Shown: piece after piece, positions 53,505 through 63,545 of the stretch
How the letters are laid out: each line of letters begins with the position of its first letter
Numbering within the stretch: position 1 is the first letter of the stretch
Assembly (NCBI GenBank): GCA_024449915.1
Contig: JAMZAV010000005.1
Span: 682,001 to 746,000 of the forward strand
DNA from: Sweltsa coloradensis
Taxonomy: Eukaryota > Arthropoda > Insecta > Plecoptera > Chloroperlidae
Reading direction: 5' to 3'
DNA: 64,000 nt
The notes under the pieces: model-generated
Databases searched by the model: none
Told to the model about the DNA's origin: nothing
The model's input: the letters and a program-made list of their open reading frames with translations, nothing else
Made by a program: the position numbers and the translations under genes

Positions 53505-54214
53505 ACTAGGAAAACGCTTAAGTCCCGCCGCGTTGTTGGATGAGCGTAATTGGTGCATTGAGCTGCCATGTGTTATGCGAATTTTCTGTTGTTCTGTGGA
53601 AAAATCATTACTAAGTTGAATTTTTTTAAAATTAAATTAATTAATAAACTAAATTAAAAATTAACTTTAATTTTTAAATTTATTAATCGTTTGTTAAAAA
53701 AAATCGTAAATTGCAATTTTATAAGAAATAATTTCTCGATGCGCTCAAATTATAACATAATATATTTATTCATGAAATTAAGTTCTGCGAAAATCATTAC
53801 AATCGGAAGCATGTAGTTTATAAGTCACATGTTAAAAAACAGAAAAAAAACCGTAAAAATTTCGATTTATGATAAATATTTTTCAATTGCACTTCAAATT
53901 TCCAAGATATTAATTATGAATAAGGTTCTGTGTAAAACTTTAAAATGGATAAGCCATGTAGGTGTTATAGTCAAGATTTTTAAAATCGAAAAAAACGTAA
54001 TTGCGATTTTTCATGAGAAATATTTTCCGATGCCTCAAAAGTGCAGTTCTAAGTTCAGGATTCGAAGGCCTCCATAAAATTTATCTAAATCGGATATCGT
54101 TAGCGATCGTGCGACAAACGGCAAAAAACAGCAAAAAAAAAAAAAAAAAACATTCGGATTTTTTTCTCATGAATAGAATGGAACTCGCTCGCCGCTAGTC
54201 GCTACCTCATCCAA
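53505..54214 (-). mobile_element. Helentron-like element, copy D (full ends, subfamily of copy A)
   Basis: Read on the minus strand it begins TTGGATGAGG and ends GCTCATCCAACAACGCGG, then GCGTTTTCCTAGT. Internally it shares the CATGTAGGTGT and ATTACAATCGG type units (reverse complements) with copy A. It includes a run of about 20 A near 54133-54150 on the plus strand. It gives the full structure of the A/D subfamily. Confidence 0.7.
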
Positions 54215-54559
54215 ACAATATATTTTCCCCTGTTGAATGGCGTATTAGGGGGTTACTTAGGTTCTTTACAGGCCACGTACTCAAAGTCACGCCATGTATC
54301 TTTTCTTTTGATACTTATTAATGACGGTCTAACTAAATAAAATAGTATGAAATGTTAATTAACTGTGATGGATGTCCCAAAACATCTCAGCAATTATTAT
54401 AGTATCACTTACTTTAAATAATCTACCACTAATAATATACAATTAATGATCTTCAAAAATAGTTGAAAATATATTGAATCTTCTATTTGCCTTACGGATA
54501 CCGCACTTTAATAAACAGCTGCCTTCTAAATTTAATAAAAGATTCTAAACTAGGACTAA

Positions 54560-55767
54560 AAATTAATTTACCAATGCTTGGTGCAAACAAATTAGGGAAG
54601 AACACAACCAAAACATATTTCATTCAATAATCGCAAAATAAACGTTTGTCAAATACAGGTTTTCTAGGTGTGATTATAGATGAAAAATGAATTGGAATGC
54701 CCACCTAAAGAAACTGATTCCAATAATATAAGACACTACAGGTCCTCAAACAGCCAAGATTGCTTACCAACCATGCTTACTTTGAATCGTTGATTACGTA
54801 TGGGATACAAATATGGCGTAGCACTACACACATTAATGAAATATTTAAAGTACAAAAAAGAGCAGTTCGCATCCTAGGAGGTCTTTCATATAGGCAATCA
54901 TGTATTACAAACATTTTTTTTTAAATGGACATACTTACAGTACCATTGTGGCACGTATCTATGAAAACTTCTTAAACACACTATTAAAAACAAAACTGAT
55001 AAAAATATGAAAATGGGCGAAAATATTCACTAACATAATACGAATATTATGATGAAACTTTTAGAGCAGGTGAAATTAATAATGAAATAAGTTATTTAAA
55101 CTGCACACTGCACTTGTAAATAGAACAAACTATGTCGTTACGACGTCAGTCGTAAGACGACTGAACAGTTGTCGAAATTTTGTGTCACATAGTTTTCTTT
55201 GACGACTGAACAGTTTTCGAAATTTTGTTTCACATAGTTTTCTTTATTTACAAATGCAGTGTACAGACCAAATAACTCATTGCATTTTTAATATAATACG
55301 AGACAAAAAGGAAATTTACATATACCCCACAGCAACACAGTGAGATGCCAAAAAGGCTCACATATAGCGGGGATCACTCTTTTTAACAGTTTACTAACAA
55401 ATATAAGACAACGACAATTAGATAACACAAAACAGCTCGCACACAAAATACATATACCTACCATGGTGCAAATGCATTTTATTCAATTGTAGCATTTAAA
55501 GAAGGTCCAATTGATTGAGTAAGATATACCTACCGGTACTTTAACAATGTATAATGCCTATGTCCGACGTACTAATTTAAGATATTTATATATTGTTTTA
55601 TAAGTCCATACTATTACTTAAATATTTATAAAATGGATTTTATGCTGTTTGTTGTTTGCTGTTTTTAGATGAAATATAGTCTAGTTTAAGACTATGACTC
55701 GTAATATACCCCACGCAGACACATATTGTGCGAGGGGTCGCCATTATGTAATAAAATAAAGTCACGC
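54560..55767 (+). pseudogene. Decayed LINE retrotransposon, 3' end of reverse transcriptase and tail
   Basis: Pieces of the C-terminal part of a non-LTR (Jockey/CR1-like) reverse transcriptase can be read across several frames. They include WCKQ near 54578, FLGVIIDEK near 54662, ESLITYGIQIWRST near 54787-54830, KVQKRAVRILGGL near 54850-54890, and NTRQKGNLHIPHSN with ITLFNSL near 55297-55390. These correspond to the usual 'FLGV.ID..L.W', 'Y.SL..YGI..WG', 'QKKAIRII' and 'R....L..P...' blocks. Frameshifts and stops break every frame. The 3' UTR includes GTGCGAGGGGTCGCC and ends in an AATAAAATAAAG tail. A ~190 bp inverted-repeat element is inserted at 55090-55277. The 5' boundary is uncertain and the enzyme is certainly inactive. 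Confidence 0.8.
55090..55277. mobile_element. Small inverted-repeat element (MITE-like) inside the LINE
   Basis: The left arm AGTTATTT...TGTAAATAGA...AACTATGT (from 55090) is matched in reverse complement by ACATAGTTTTCTTTATTTAC...AAATAACT ending at 55277. The centre holds a direct repeat, GACGACTGAACAGTT, with two variants at about 55157 and 55200. It separates two recognisable parts of the LINE reading frame, so it inserted after the LINE. No clear target duplication could be read. Confidence 0.6.
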
Positions 55768-55783
55768 AATTAGATTATTATTA

Positions 55784-56333
55784 TTGGACGAGCGAAGCGA
55801 AGACTCCAATTACACTGACCCCTCAAAAAATTTAGCTCCAATGTTTTTTTGTTTGTTGGTTTTTCTGTCTGTTTGTTCGCTCTCTACCGGGCAAACGGCA
55901 TATGCGATCGTGATGAAAATTGGAAATGACCTTCGAAATCTCTGAATTTAGACCTGCCACGTTTTTGGGTACAATCGAAGAAATATTTCTCGTGAATATC
56001 GTACTTTTACGATTTTTTGTGCGATATTTTCCTGATATTTGGACCGATTCTGACCAAACGGGTGGGGCTACAACGTTCATATTTTACATGGACATTAAGG
56101 TTATAGTGATGTAGTACCTTTTGAAAGAAATATTGAAAAAGTTAGACAGAATCCATAGAAATAAAGTTTTTCATATAAGTTTTTTCAGGTATATAATAAC
56201 AAACTTGACAACAATCTCCTACAATGCGTTCAAAAAGCACTTGCAAAAGTAAAGAGATCCCACGCAAACTAAAAACTTACAAAAAGCTCATCCATCAACG
56301 CGACTTAAAAAAGCGTTTGCGAAGCGGCCTAGT
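55784..56333 (+). mobile_element. Helentron-like element, copy E (full ends)
   Basis: It starts TTGGACGAGCGAAGCGAAG and ends GCTCATCCATCAACGCGAC, GCGTTTGCGAAGCGG, CCTAGT. It has all body landmarks in order (tctctaccgggcaaacgg; cttcgaaatctctgaa; gaccaaacgggtggggct; acatggacattaaggtta). It lies about 15 bp after the tail of the decayed LINE. Length 550 bp; no coding capacity of note. Confidence 0.8.
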
Positions 56334-57387
56334 TCAAATGCTTAGTGCATTAAATCCTGCGGGAAAAGAGTTTCAAAATGTCACAGCAGAGTACTAGTCA
56401 AGTTAGCACTCTTAGCGACTATGATGGCACTGAATAAATTGACCAAACGAGGCCGAAGTCAGCACCATGCAACCACTTGAGTATATGGCAACAAATCTGA
56501 TGTGCGTTATTTGTCACTACGACGTTTGCAATCATATTCTGACGTTTATGGTTTAGTACGATTGAGACCATATATTTTATTATTTCATTGTCGAGAAAGA
56601 TATTGCGCTGATTGTGTTGGCTTCCCTAAAATTTCATTGATTCCACCAACTTTAATTTACACGATATAGTTGCGCTGTAAACAACTTTATTTTCCTTTGT
56701 TTCTTAATGTATTTACTCTTTATTATTGTTAATTATACATACTCTTTTTGGAAAAGAGTGAGAGATGAGTAGGTAAGAGGGTAGGTGACACATTTTCTCA
56801 TACAGCCATCGTTTAGGACACTTTATTTAATGAAGCTGTTATGCATTATGTATACATTATGCATATTCATAAAACTCGTTTAGATAGTTGATTTTAGATC
56901 ACACACGAGTTTATCGATAGATTAGATTCAATATTCTGTAAAATGAAGACAACAAAATGTCTTAGAACCAATAAATATGCGCATTTACTATTCGTACACT
57001 ACAAAAAGATGGCAATGTGATCTCCACATAAAACTAATCACAGTAATAATAATGTAACAATTTTTAACTGTTCCCCGTTCAAACTAAAAAACTTAGAATA
57101 CAATTTGTAATAATTGGGTACTTTCAGTAGGCCTACCCTTTTAATGGCAACAATGAAAACATAAACACTGCCCCATAATAAAAGTCAATACGTCAGATAA
57201 CAATCTCTACCACCTATGGTCTCGTTCAAATAATTTTCCAAGACATCAGGGAGGTTACAGTTTCGAATTTTGGTGCCATCGTAAAAAATTCAAGTAGAAG
57301 AGAATTTGAAAATTTAATTTAATTTAAATTTCCACAATAAATATAAGTATAGGGACAGGAAACAGTCCAAAAATTGCACATTATTTA
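56334..57387. other. Non-coding spacer between Helentron-like copies E and F
   Basis: AT-rich sequence without recognised genes or repeats, apart from one TAGGCCTA. Confidence 0.6.
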
Positions 57388-57956
57388 TTGGATGCGCGAA
57401 GCGAAGACTTAAATTTCACTGACCCCTCAAAAAAATTAGCTCGGGTGTTTTGTTTTGTTTTTTTCTGTTTGTTTGCGTTCTACCGGGAAAACGGCATATG
57501 CAAACTTGATGAAAATTTGAGGGGACCTTCGAAATCTCTGAACTTAGACTTGCCACGTTTTTGGGTTCAATCGATCAAATATTTCTCATAGAAATCATAC
57601 TTTTACGATTTTCCCCCCGGTTTTAATACGATATTTTCGTGACATTTGGGCCGATTCTGACCAAACGATTGGGGCTACAACGTTTTTTACAATGACAAAG
57701 ATTATAATAATGTAGTGCCTTTTGAATGAAAAAGTTGAAAAATTTGGTCAAAATTCATAGAAATAAAGGAAATAATAGATAGATAGTAATAATAGAAATA
57801 AAGCCTTTAACAGGTGTATAATTAACAAGTTATATCAAGTAACTATAGAAAAAGTAATGATATCCCACTTAAAAGCGTAATCATTGGATAGAAATATTTT
57901 TAAAAAAAGCTCATCCATCAACGCGACTGGAAAATGCGTTCGCAAAGAGGCCTTGC
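57388..57956 (+). mobile_element. Helentron-like element, copy F
   Basis: The 5' end is TTGGATGCGCGAAGCGAAG. The 3' part has GCTCATCCATCAACGCGAC and a mutated end, GGCCTTGCT instead of GGCCTAGT. Body landmarks are all present. A short ATAGATAG-type insertion interrupts the region near 57775-57790. A chance open frame at the 5' end is shared with copy H but has no protein features. Confidence 0.75.
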
Positions 57957-57966
57957 TATAAGTTAC

Positions 57967-58045
57967 TACTACCTGGTCTAATAGTCTTAAGTCCTAAAGA
58001 AAGTCCGTTGCGGGAGACTCGGGTTCATTCCCCGATCGAGTTGGA
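57967..58045 (+). mobile_element. tRNA-like sequence (SINE head candidate)
   Basis: The A-box-like TGGTCTAATAG (57974-57984) and B-box-like GGTTCATTCCC (58022-58032) are 48 bases apart, directly after the end of Helentron-like copy F. The acceptor and anticodon stems do not pair well, so a functional tRNA is unlikely. Confidence 0.35.
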
Positions 58046-58689
58046 ATTTTTAATTTGAAAATTGTACTACATAAATCTTGTAAATACACAACGTCCATTT
58101 GTAACACAAATCATAATTAAAATTTTTACAATTATTTGTAACACCTACGACGAATCATCAGTGCCACAATAAAATAGTAAATTCATTACTTATTATAGTT
58201 GGTAAAACCACAAAATCTTCCCGTCTGCCATGCCACGCAGTCTTCTTTGTCGTTGATTTGAAATTAGTTATTATCTATTGTGCTGTAAGGTGTCACAACT
58301 CTCCACCAACCACAAGAGTCAAGAGCCAAGAACTCACTTCGGATTCCTGGCTTCATTTGCTCAAATCACTTATTTCTAATAGGCATCGACTCATTGAATA
58401 GAAGTAGACTAGTAGACTGTAGAAGCATATTATGATTATTGTGAAATGCAAGGTTATTTTTAAACATTACACTGTCATCAAATTTCGCTTGACAAGCCAT
58501 TTTGAATGAGCGACCATAAACATAGATACAGAGATTTTTAAAGTGGGGGTATACAGTGCACTTTATGGAAGTTTACTTGTAACTTATATTAGCGATTATC
58601 ATAATTACTATTTATGGGATCTCCGATGTGAATGTGATGTACATACAAATAATGAAATATTCTTGCTTGCTTGCTGCTCGGGATATCAC

Positions 58690-59276
58690 TGGACGAGCGA
58701 AGCGAAGACTTCAATTTCACTGACCCCCCAAAAACTTTAGCTCGGGTGTTTTTTTTTTCTTTTCTTTTCGTTTTTTTCTGTCTGTTTGTTCACTCTCTAC
58801 CGGGCAAACGGCATATGCGATGTTGATGAAAATTGGAGGGGACCTTCGAAATCTCTGAACTTAGACCTGCCACGATTTTGGGTACAATCGAAGAAATATT
58901 TCTCATGAATATCGTACTATTACGATTTTTTTCGATTTTTAGTGCGATATTTTCTTGACATTTGGGCCGATTCTGACCAAACGGGTGGGGCTACAACGTT
59001 CATATTTTACATGGACATTAAGGTAACGGTGATGTATTGCTTTTTGAAAGAAAAAGTTGAAAAAGTTAGACTGAATCCCTAGAATAAAGGTTTTAATATG
59101 AGTTTTTTTAGGTTTATAATAACAATTAACAAGTAACAATAGAAACTTGACAACAATCACCTACAATGCATTCAAAAAGCACTTGCAAAGGAAAAGTGGT
59201 CCTACGCAAACTAAAAACTTACAAAAAAGCTCATCCATCAACGTGACTAAAAAAAGCGTTTGCGAAGCTACCTAGT
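58690..59276 (+). mobile_element. Helentron-like element, copy G (full ends)
   Basis: It starts CTGGACGAGCGAAGCGAAG; C rather than T precedes TGG. It ends GCTCATCCATCAACGTGAC, GCGTTTGCGAAGC, ACCTAGT. The body is near-identical in order to copies E and H, with a T-rich expansion at 58749-58779. Length 587 bp. Confidence 0.8.
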
Positions 59277-59464
59277 AAATATACACGAGACTTTTCGCAG
59301 GTTACTGAGAAACTTTGGCTTACGTTATACCGGTGAAGATGATGAAGCGTAGAAGGTAACAACAAGGCACATAATAAATTCTAATGTTGTTCCGAATTAG
59401 CCTTGTTGATTCTGGCGCCGCTTGCGGGTGAAATCGTGTCCAGCTTCATTGATCGGTTTCCTGC

Positions 59465-59545
59465 TTAAATATGCCGGTTGGTTGGTGTTCGTGCTCGGTG
59501 CCAACTGGGTTAGCTTGGTCGGCTTTAAATTTAATTTTAAATTTT
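59465..59545. repeat. Dispersed repeat, second copy of the 48698 element
   Basis: This is the partner of the copy at 48698-48792, in the same orientation. Both run into AT-rich sequence. Confidence 0.55.
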
Positions 59546-59615
59546 TACTTTAAATTAATTTAAGATTGAGGTGTATAGATGTTAAGGCCATATAGGCATC
59601 ACCTCCTGTCCGACC

Positions 59616-59645
59616 GTCTGTCTGTCTGTCTGTCTGTCTGTCTGT
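59616..59645. repeat. (GTCT)n microsatellite
   Basis: Seven or so GTCT units on the plus strand. Confidence 0.95.
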
Positions 59646-60007
59646 GCGTGTGACACCTCACGAAAAAAACCAAACACGACTATCGAGTGACATGACATGC
59701 AGGTTTTGATGACATTATCCTATCAATGATAAGGGCAGATGCTCTTTCTGTTGCTCTTGCATTCATATATTTTATTTGCTATAAATGGCATGTTTAATAA
59801 TCTGTTAATTAATAGGAAAAGGTGAATGAAAAAATATTAATAAATAATAAATACAGGATAGATACACAGAATGTTTTTGATATTTGCTATTAGTATTAGT
59901 AGTTTAAAGGCGCTTTAACAGCTAAGATTATTCGCGCCTCCAAGATAAAACAATTTCTATAAGTGTGAGTTACCACCATGTGTACTTCTTTCCTAGGGTA
60001 GGAATTC

Positions 60008-60440
60008 GTAAGGGGAGACGCGGGGGGACAACGGGTGGACAGGCAAGTGCAGCTGGTCAGAACCAGCCACAAGCGTATGGGGAGGGCAGGGGTTCCCCCA
60101 CGTCGTGGTCGTCTTCGTCTGTGTCATCATCCGTCCGTGTTGTCATTGTCGTCGCCGTCGAGGAGGTAGTCAAAGGGAAGGGGTTCCCCGACGACGACCC
60201 AGAGCTCGCCATTAGTTTCACGGAGTGAAACTCCCCTGCTCACGGGCCAAACCACGAGAAGGTTACGAGTTGGACTTTGATGGCTTTTGGTAACCCTGGG
60301 GGTCAGAGGGTGTAGTAAGCAATGCCCGAACTTGACATTTAAATATACTCCGCCCCTCCACCAACAACGAGATTTGAAGGTGGAAAGAAACGTGATATGT
60401 TATTTTGTATTCTTCTTCGACAATCTTGTGATTAAATAAC
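60008..60440 (+). repeat. Dispersed repeat family P, copy 2
   Basis: It lacks the 5' 'gattggatattg' segment and begins at 'cgtaaggggagacgcgggg'. It then follows the family order through 'gtcagaaccagcc', 'ttccccgacgacgaccc' and 'accacgagaaggttacgagt'. The tail (60345-60440) has CTCCACCAACAACGAGATTT and TTCTTCTTCGACAATCTTG, matching the tail of copy 1. Open frames across it are short and broken. Confidence 0.7.
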
Positions 60441-60879
60441 TTCGCTTTCTCTTATAATTACTCCGGAACTCATGCTTCGAATTGTTTAAAAAGTATTAAC
60501 AATGAATAAGATTGATTTCATTTCCTCGAAAAGTTCATATTCAACTGGCTGGATATGCGTACTTTACCTTTATAGTTGTTGTATCGTTTCCAATATGGCG
60601 TCATATCGATTTCTATTATCACAAATCTCAAGTAAATCCGATACAAATGGTTTTCCTTCCCAACATACGTGTTAATTTATAATTTGTCATCCTGCACTTA
60701 TTATCTTCAAACTCCAAAGGCATCTAAAGAAAAAAGATACACAACTTATTTTAATATTGCTATTAGATGACTTCGATAAAGGAATGAGGAGATTAAATGG
60801 AAAATATTATACATATACAGTGTGGTTTTAGTGGATTAAGGCCCCGTCAACCGTTAGGTCATTATGCACCACTCTAGCC

Positions 60880-61085
60880 TAAGGGATATAGGGAGGAAAA
60901 TCCCATGCTGGTCAGAACCAGTCAAGTGTAAGGGGAAGAAAGGAGGGTTCTCACGTCGTGGTCGTCATCGTCTTTGTCATCATTCGTGTTGTCATGGTCA
61001 TCGCCGTCGAGGAGGTCGTCAAGGAAAGGGGGAAAAGTCCCCGACGACGACTGCTAGAGCTCGCCTCTAGTTTCAGGGAGTAATA
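60880..61085 (+). repeat. Dispersed repeat family P, copy 3 (short, divergent)
   Basis: It holds only the middle of the family: 'ccatgctggtcagaaccagt', 'cacgtcgtggtcgtcatcg', 'ggggaaaagtccccgacgac', 'agagctcgcc' and 'tttcagggagtaa'. It ends next to the minus-strand SINE at 61105-61425. Confidence 0.7.
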
Positions 61086-61104
61086 TGCTCTCCTACTAGC
61101 TGTT

Positions 61105-61425
61105 GTTTGCGAGATGGACTTTGTCTCTTTCCTCGCCTTTTACGATTAGCAGAGCCATGTTCTGAGCCATGCAGCCATGCTCTGAGCCAAATAATCTCTC
61201 GTGGAAACCTCCTCAGGGTGCAATGCATGCCACTCTTCAGATCTCTCACTAGGGATTTTGGAATTTGGACAGTCGTGAAGGGAATGTCTGTCCTGATCCC
61301 TTGCATTCGCCTCAACAGCTGAAGAACATCTCGGAACAACGTGCAGTCAGGATTGCTGGTTGCGGGATTCGAACCCAAGACCTCCTGAATCAAAGTATCG
61401 AGCTTTACTCTTGAGCCAACACTGT
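61105..61425 (-). mobile_element. tRNA-derived SINE
   Basis: On the minus strand an A box TGGCTCAAGAG (61418-61408) is followed 43 bases later by a perfect B box GGTTCGAATCC (61375-61365), the spacing of a tRNA promoter. The anticodon region is not a proper stem, so this is not a working tRNA. A body of about 250 bp follows. It includes GTTGAGGCGAATGC, which resembles a segment at 40166-40200. The 3' end is unclear. Confidence 0.7.
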
Positions 61426-61841
61426 CGGTCACTGGACACACTTCCAAGTTCCAAGGCAAGGCAGCGAACCTAAGCGAGTGTGCTACGTACGTCAGGACTT
61501 AGGGGTTAATTCAAGTTTTACTGAGTACAAACCCATAGTAAAGACACCATAGTGGTTGCGTTGATGTGTTTTACCCTGATTATAGGTATAAACATTAAAA
61601 ACTAAATCACCAATACAATTGAGCAATAACGTTATTATGATAGATGATGTGCCCCACCCTAATACGATCATAATATTATAATTTAATAGATAGTTATCAA
61701 TTATGCAGCTTTTGATCGACAGTAAAACTTTCAGGATATTTGGGGATTTTTTTACCAAAGGAAGATGTAAAATTACCAGTAATAAGTTTGATGTTCAAAC
61801 GAAGGGGTTGACTTGTAATTGTATTGATCTGGAAGATATAA

Positions 61842-62396
61842 TTGGATGAGCGAAGAGAAGACTTCAATTATTTCACTGACCCCTCAAAAAATTTTGCTCC
61901 AATGTTTTTTGCCTGTTTGTTTGCTCTCTACCGGGCAAACGACATATGCGATCTTGTTGAAAATTGGAGGGGACCTTCGAAATCTCTGAACTTAGACATG
62001 CCACGTTTTTGGGTACAATCGAAGAAATATTTCTCATGAATATCGTACTTTTACGATTTTTTCGATTTTAAGTGCGATATTTTCGTGACATTTGGGCCGA
62101 TTCTGACCAAACTGGTGGGGCTACAACGTTCATATTTCACATGGACATTAAGGTAATGGTGATGTATTGCTTTCTGAAAGAAAAAGTTGAAAAAGTTAGC
62201 CAGAATCAGAAAGGTTTTAATATGATTTTTTTTTTAGGTTTATAATAACAATTAACAAGTAACATAGAAACTTGACAACAATCACCTACAATGCATTCAA
62301 AAAGCACTTGCGAAGGAAAAGTGGTCCTAAACAAACTAAAAACTTACAAAAAAAAGCTCATCCATCAACGCGGCGGGACTTAAGCGTTTTCCTAGT
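61842..62396 (+). mobile_element. Helentron-like element, copy H (full ends)
   Basis: It starts TTGGATGAGCGAAGAGAAG and ends GCTCATCCATCAACGCGG, CGGGACTTAAGCGTTTTCC, TAGT. The 3' end is of the same type as copies B and D. It has all body landmarks and no replicase. Length 555 bp. Confidence 0.8.
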
Positions 62397-63190
62397 TAAT
62401 ATTTTTACGTCCAGAAAATCAGATAGTTTCTAAACCTGATCATACAAATGTGGCAAACGGTGGTGATCTTGGATTCCGTTTTGTCTAGCGCCGCAGCGTG
62501 TTTAGAAGTAACTAATAATGTAGTGAGCCCATGCGGCACAACGATCATACGCTTCGAGGGTTCTACCACCTAATGGATAGATGGAGTGTTCCTTAGTATG
62601 TAAGCAATGGTTGAAAGATTTCGCATTGTTCACATCTTTATTAACTATGTTCCCATTCGACTCTTTATCGGGGCCCATCTCAATTTTTTCTACTTTTTTA
62701 TGAGCTGAACAAAACAAAGGGCTTTACTGGTCGTAATGAAGTCTCACACAATTATTATTATTCGACGTGAGAGTTTTAGTACCCTAACCATGTAATTTGA
62801 GTACTTTTTAGGATACAAACTCTCAAAACTTTTAAAATACTCATCATGCACTTCTAATTATAACTTAATAAATATTTAAAGTGATTTCCACTTTCAATTA
62901 TCAATTTAATAACAATGCGATGGTTAGTGTGTGTACGGCCGTGTACGCCGAATGCGTCATCCTTACTCCATTAGTCCATATATACACCCACGCTGGATTT
63001 GCTTGTGACTCACGTGCTACGAAAGTATTCGGTCATAATATATGCATAGAGAGGGCAGATTTTATGATCAGCTAAAACCACAGACAAATTGCATACATTT
63101 ATTATGAGCGAGTGCAAAATCTGAGAGTGTAAGAGGATTCAGTCAAAGGAATTTGATGTCATTCCGTAACTGATTTGAGAAGTCGGAGAA
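62397..63190. other. Non-coding spacer
   Basis: No gene or repeat recognised between Helentron-like copy H and family P copy 4. Confidence 0.6.
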
Positions 63191-63545
63191 TTGATTGATT
63201 GGATTGATTGGATATTGCTTAACGTCTCATATTTATGCACCTTGGCTAATCGAGACGAAGGGAGGGACGTAAGGGGTGACGCGGGGGGACAAGGTCTGGA
63301 CAGGCCTGTGCTGGTCAGAACCAGCCACAAGCGTATGGGGGGAGGGCAGGGGTTCCCCTATACGTCGTGGTCGTCTCCGCCTGTGTCATCATCCGTCCGT
63401 GTTGTCATTGTCGTCGCCGTCGGAAAGGTATAGTCAAAGGGAAGGGGAAAGTTCCCCGACGACGACCCAGAGCTCGCCATTAGTTTTAGGGAGCAAAACT
63501 CCCCTAATCACGGGCCAAACCACGAGAAGGTTGCGAGTTGGAATT
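63191..63545 (+). repeat. Dispersed repeat family P, copy 4
   Basis: It starts with a GATTGATTGGATTGATTGG run leading into the family opening GGATATTGCTTAACGTCTCA, then follows copy 1 closely to 'cacgagaaggttgcgagttgg'. Two small differences from copy 1 are an extra TATA before 'cgtcgtggtcg' and AGGTATAGTCA in place of a G run. Confidence 0.75.

Noticed and set aside
57388..57591. Similar short open frames at the 5' ends of Helentron-like copies F and H (also 61842-62039)
   Set aside because: Similarity follows from the shared repeat DNA; copies E, G and B do not keep the frame.
61354..61425. Functional tRNA gene on the minus strand
   Set aside because: The promoter boxes are good, but the anticodon stem does not pair and a long body follows, so it is a SINE head.
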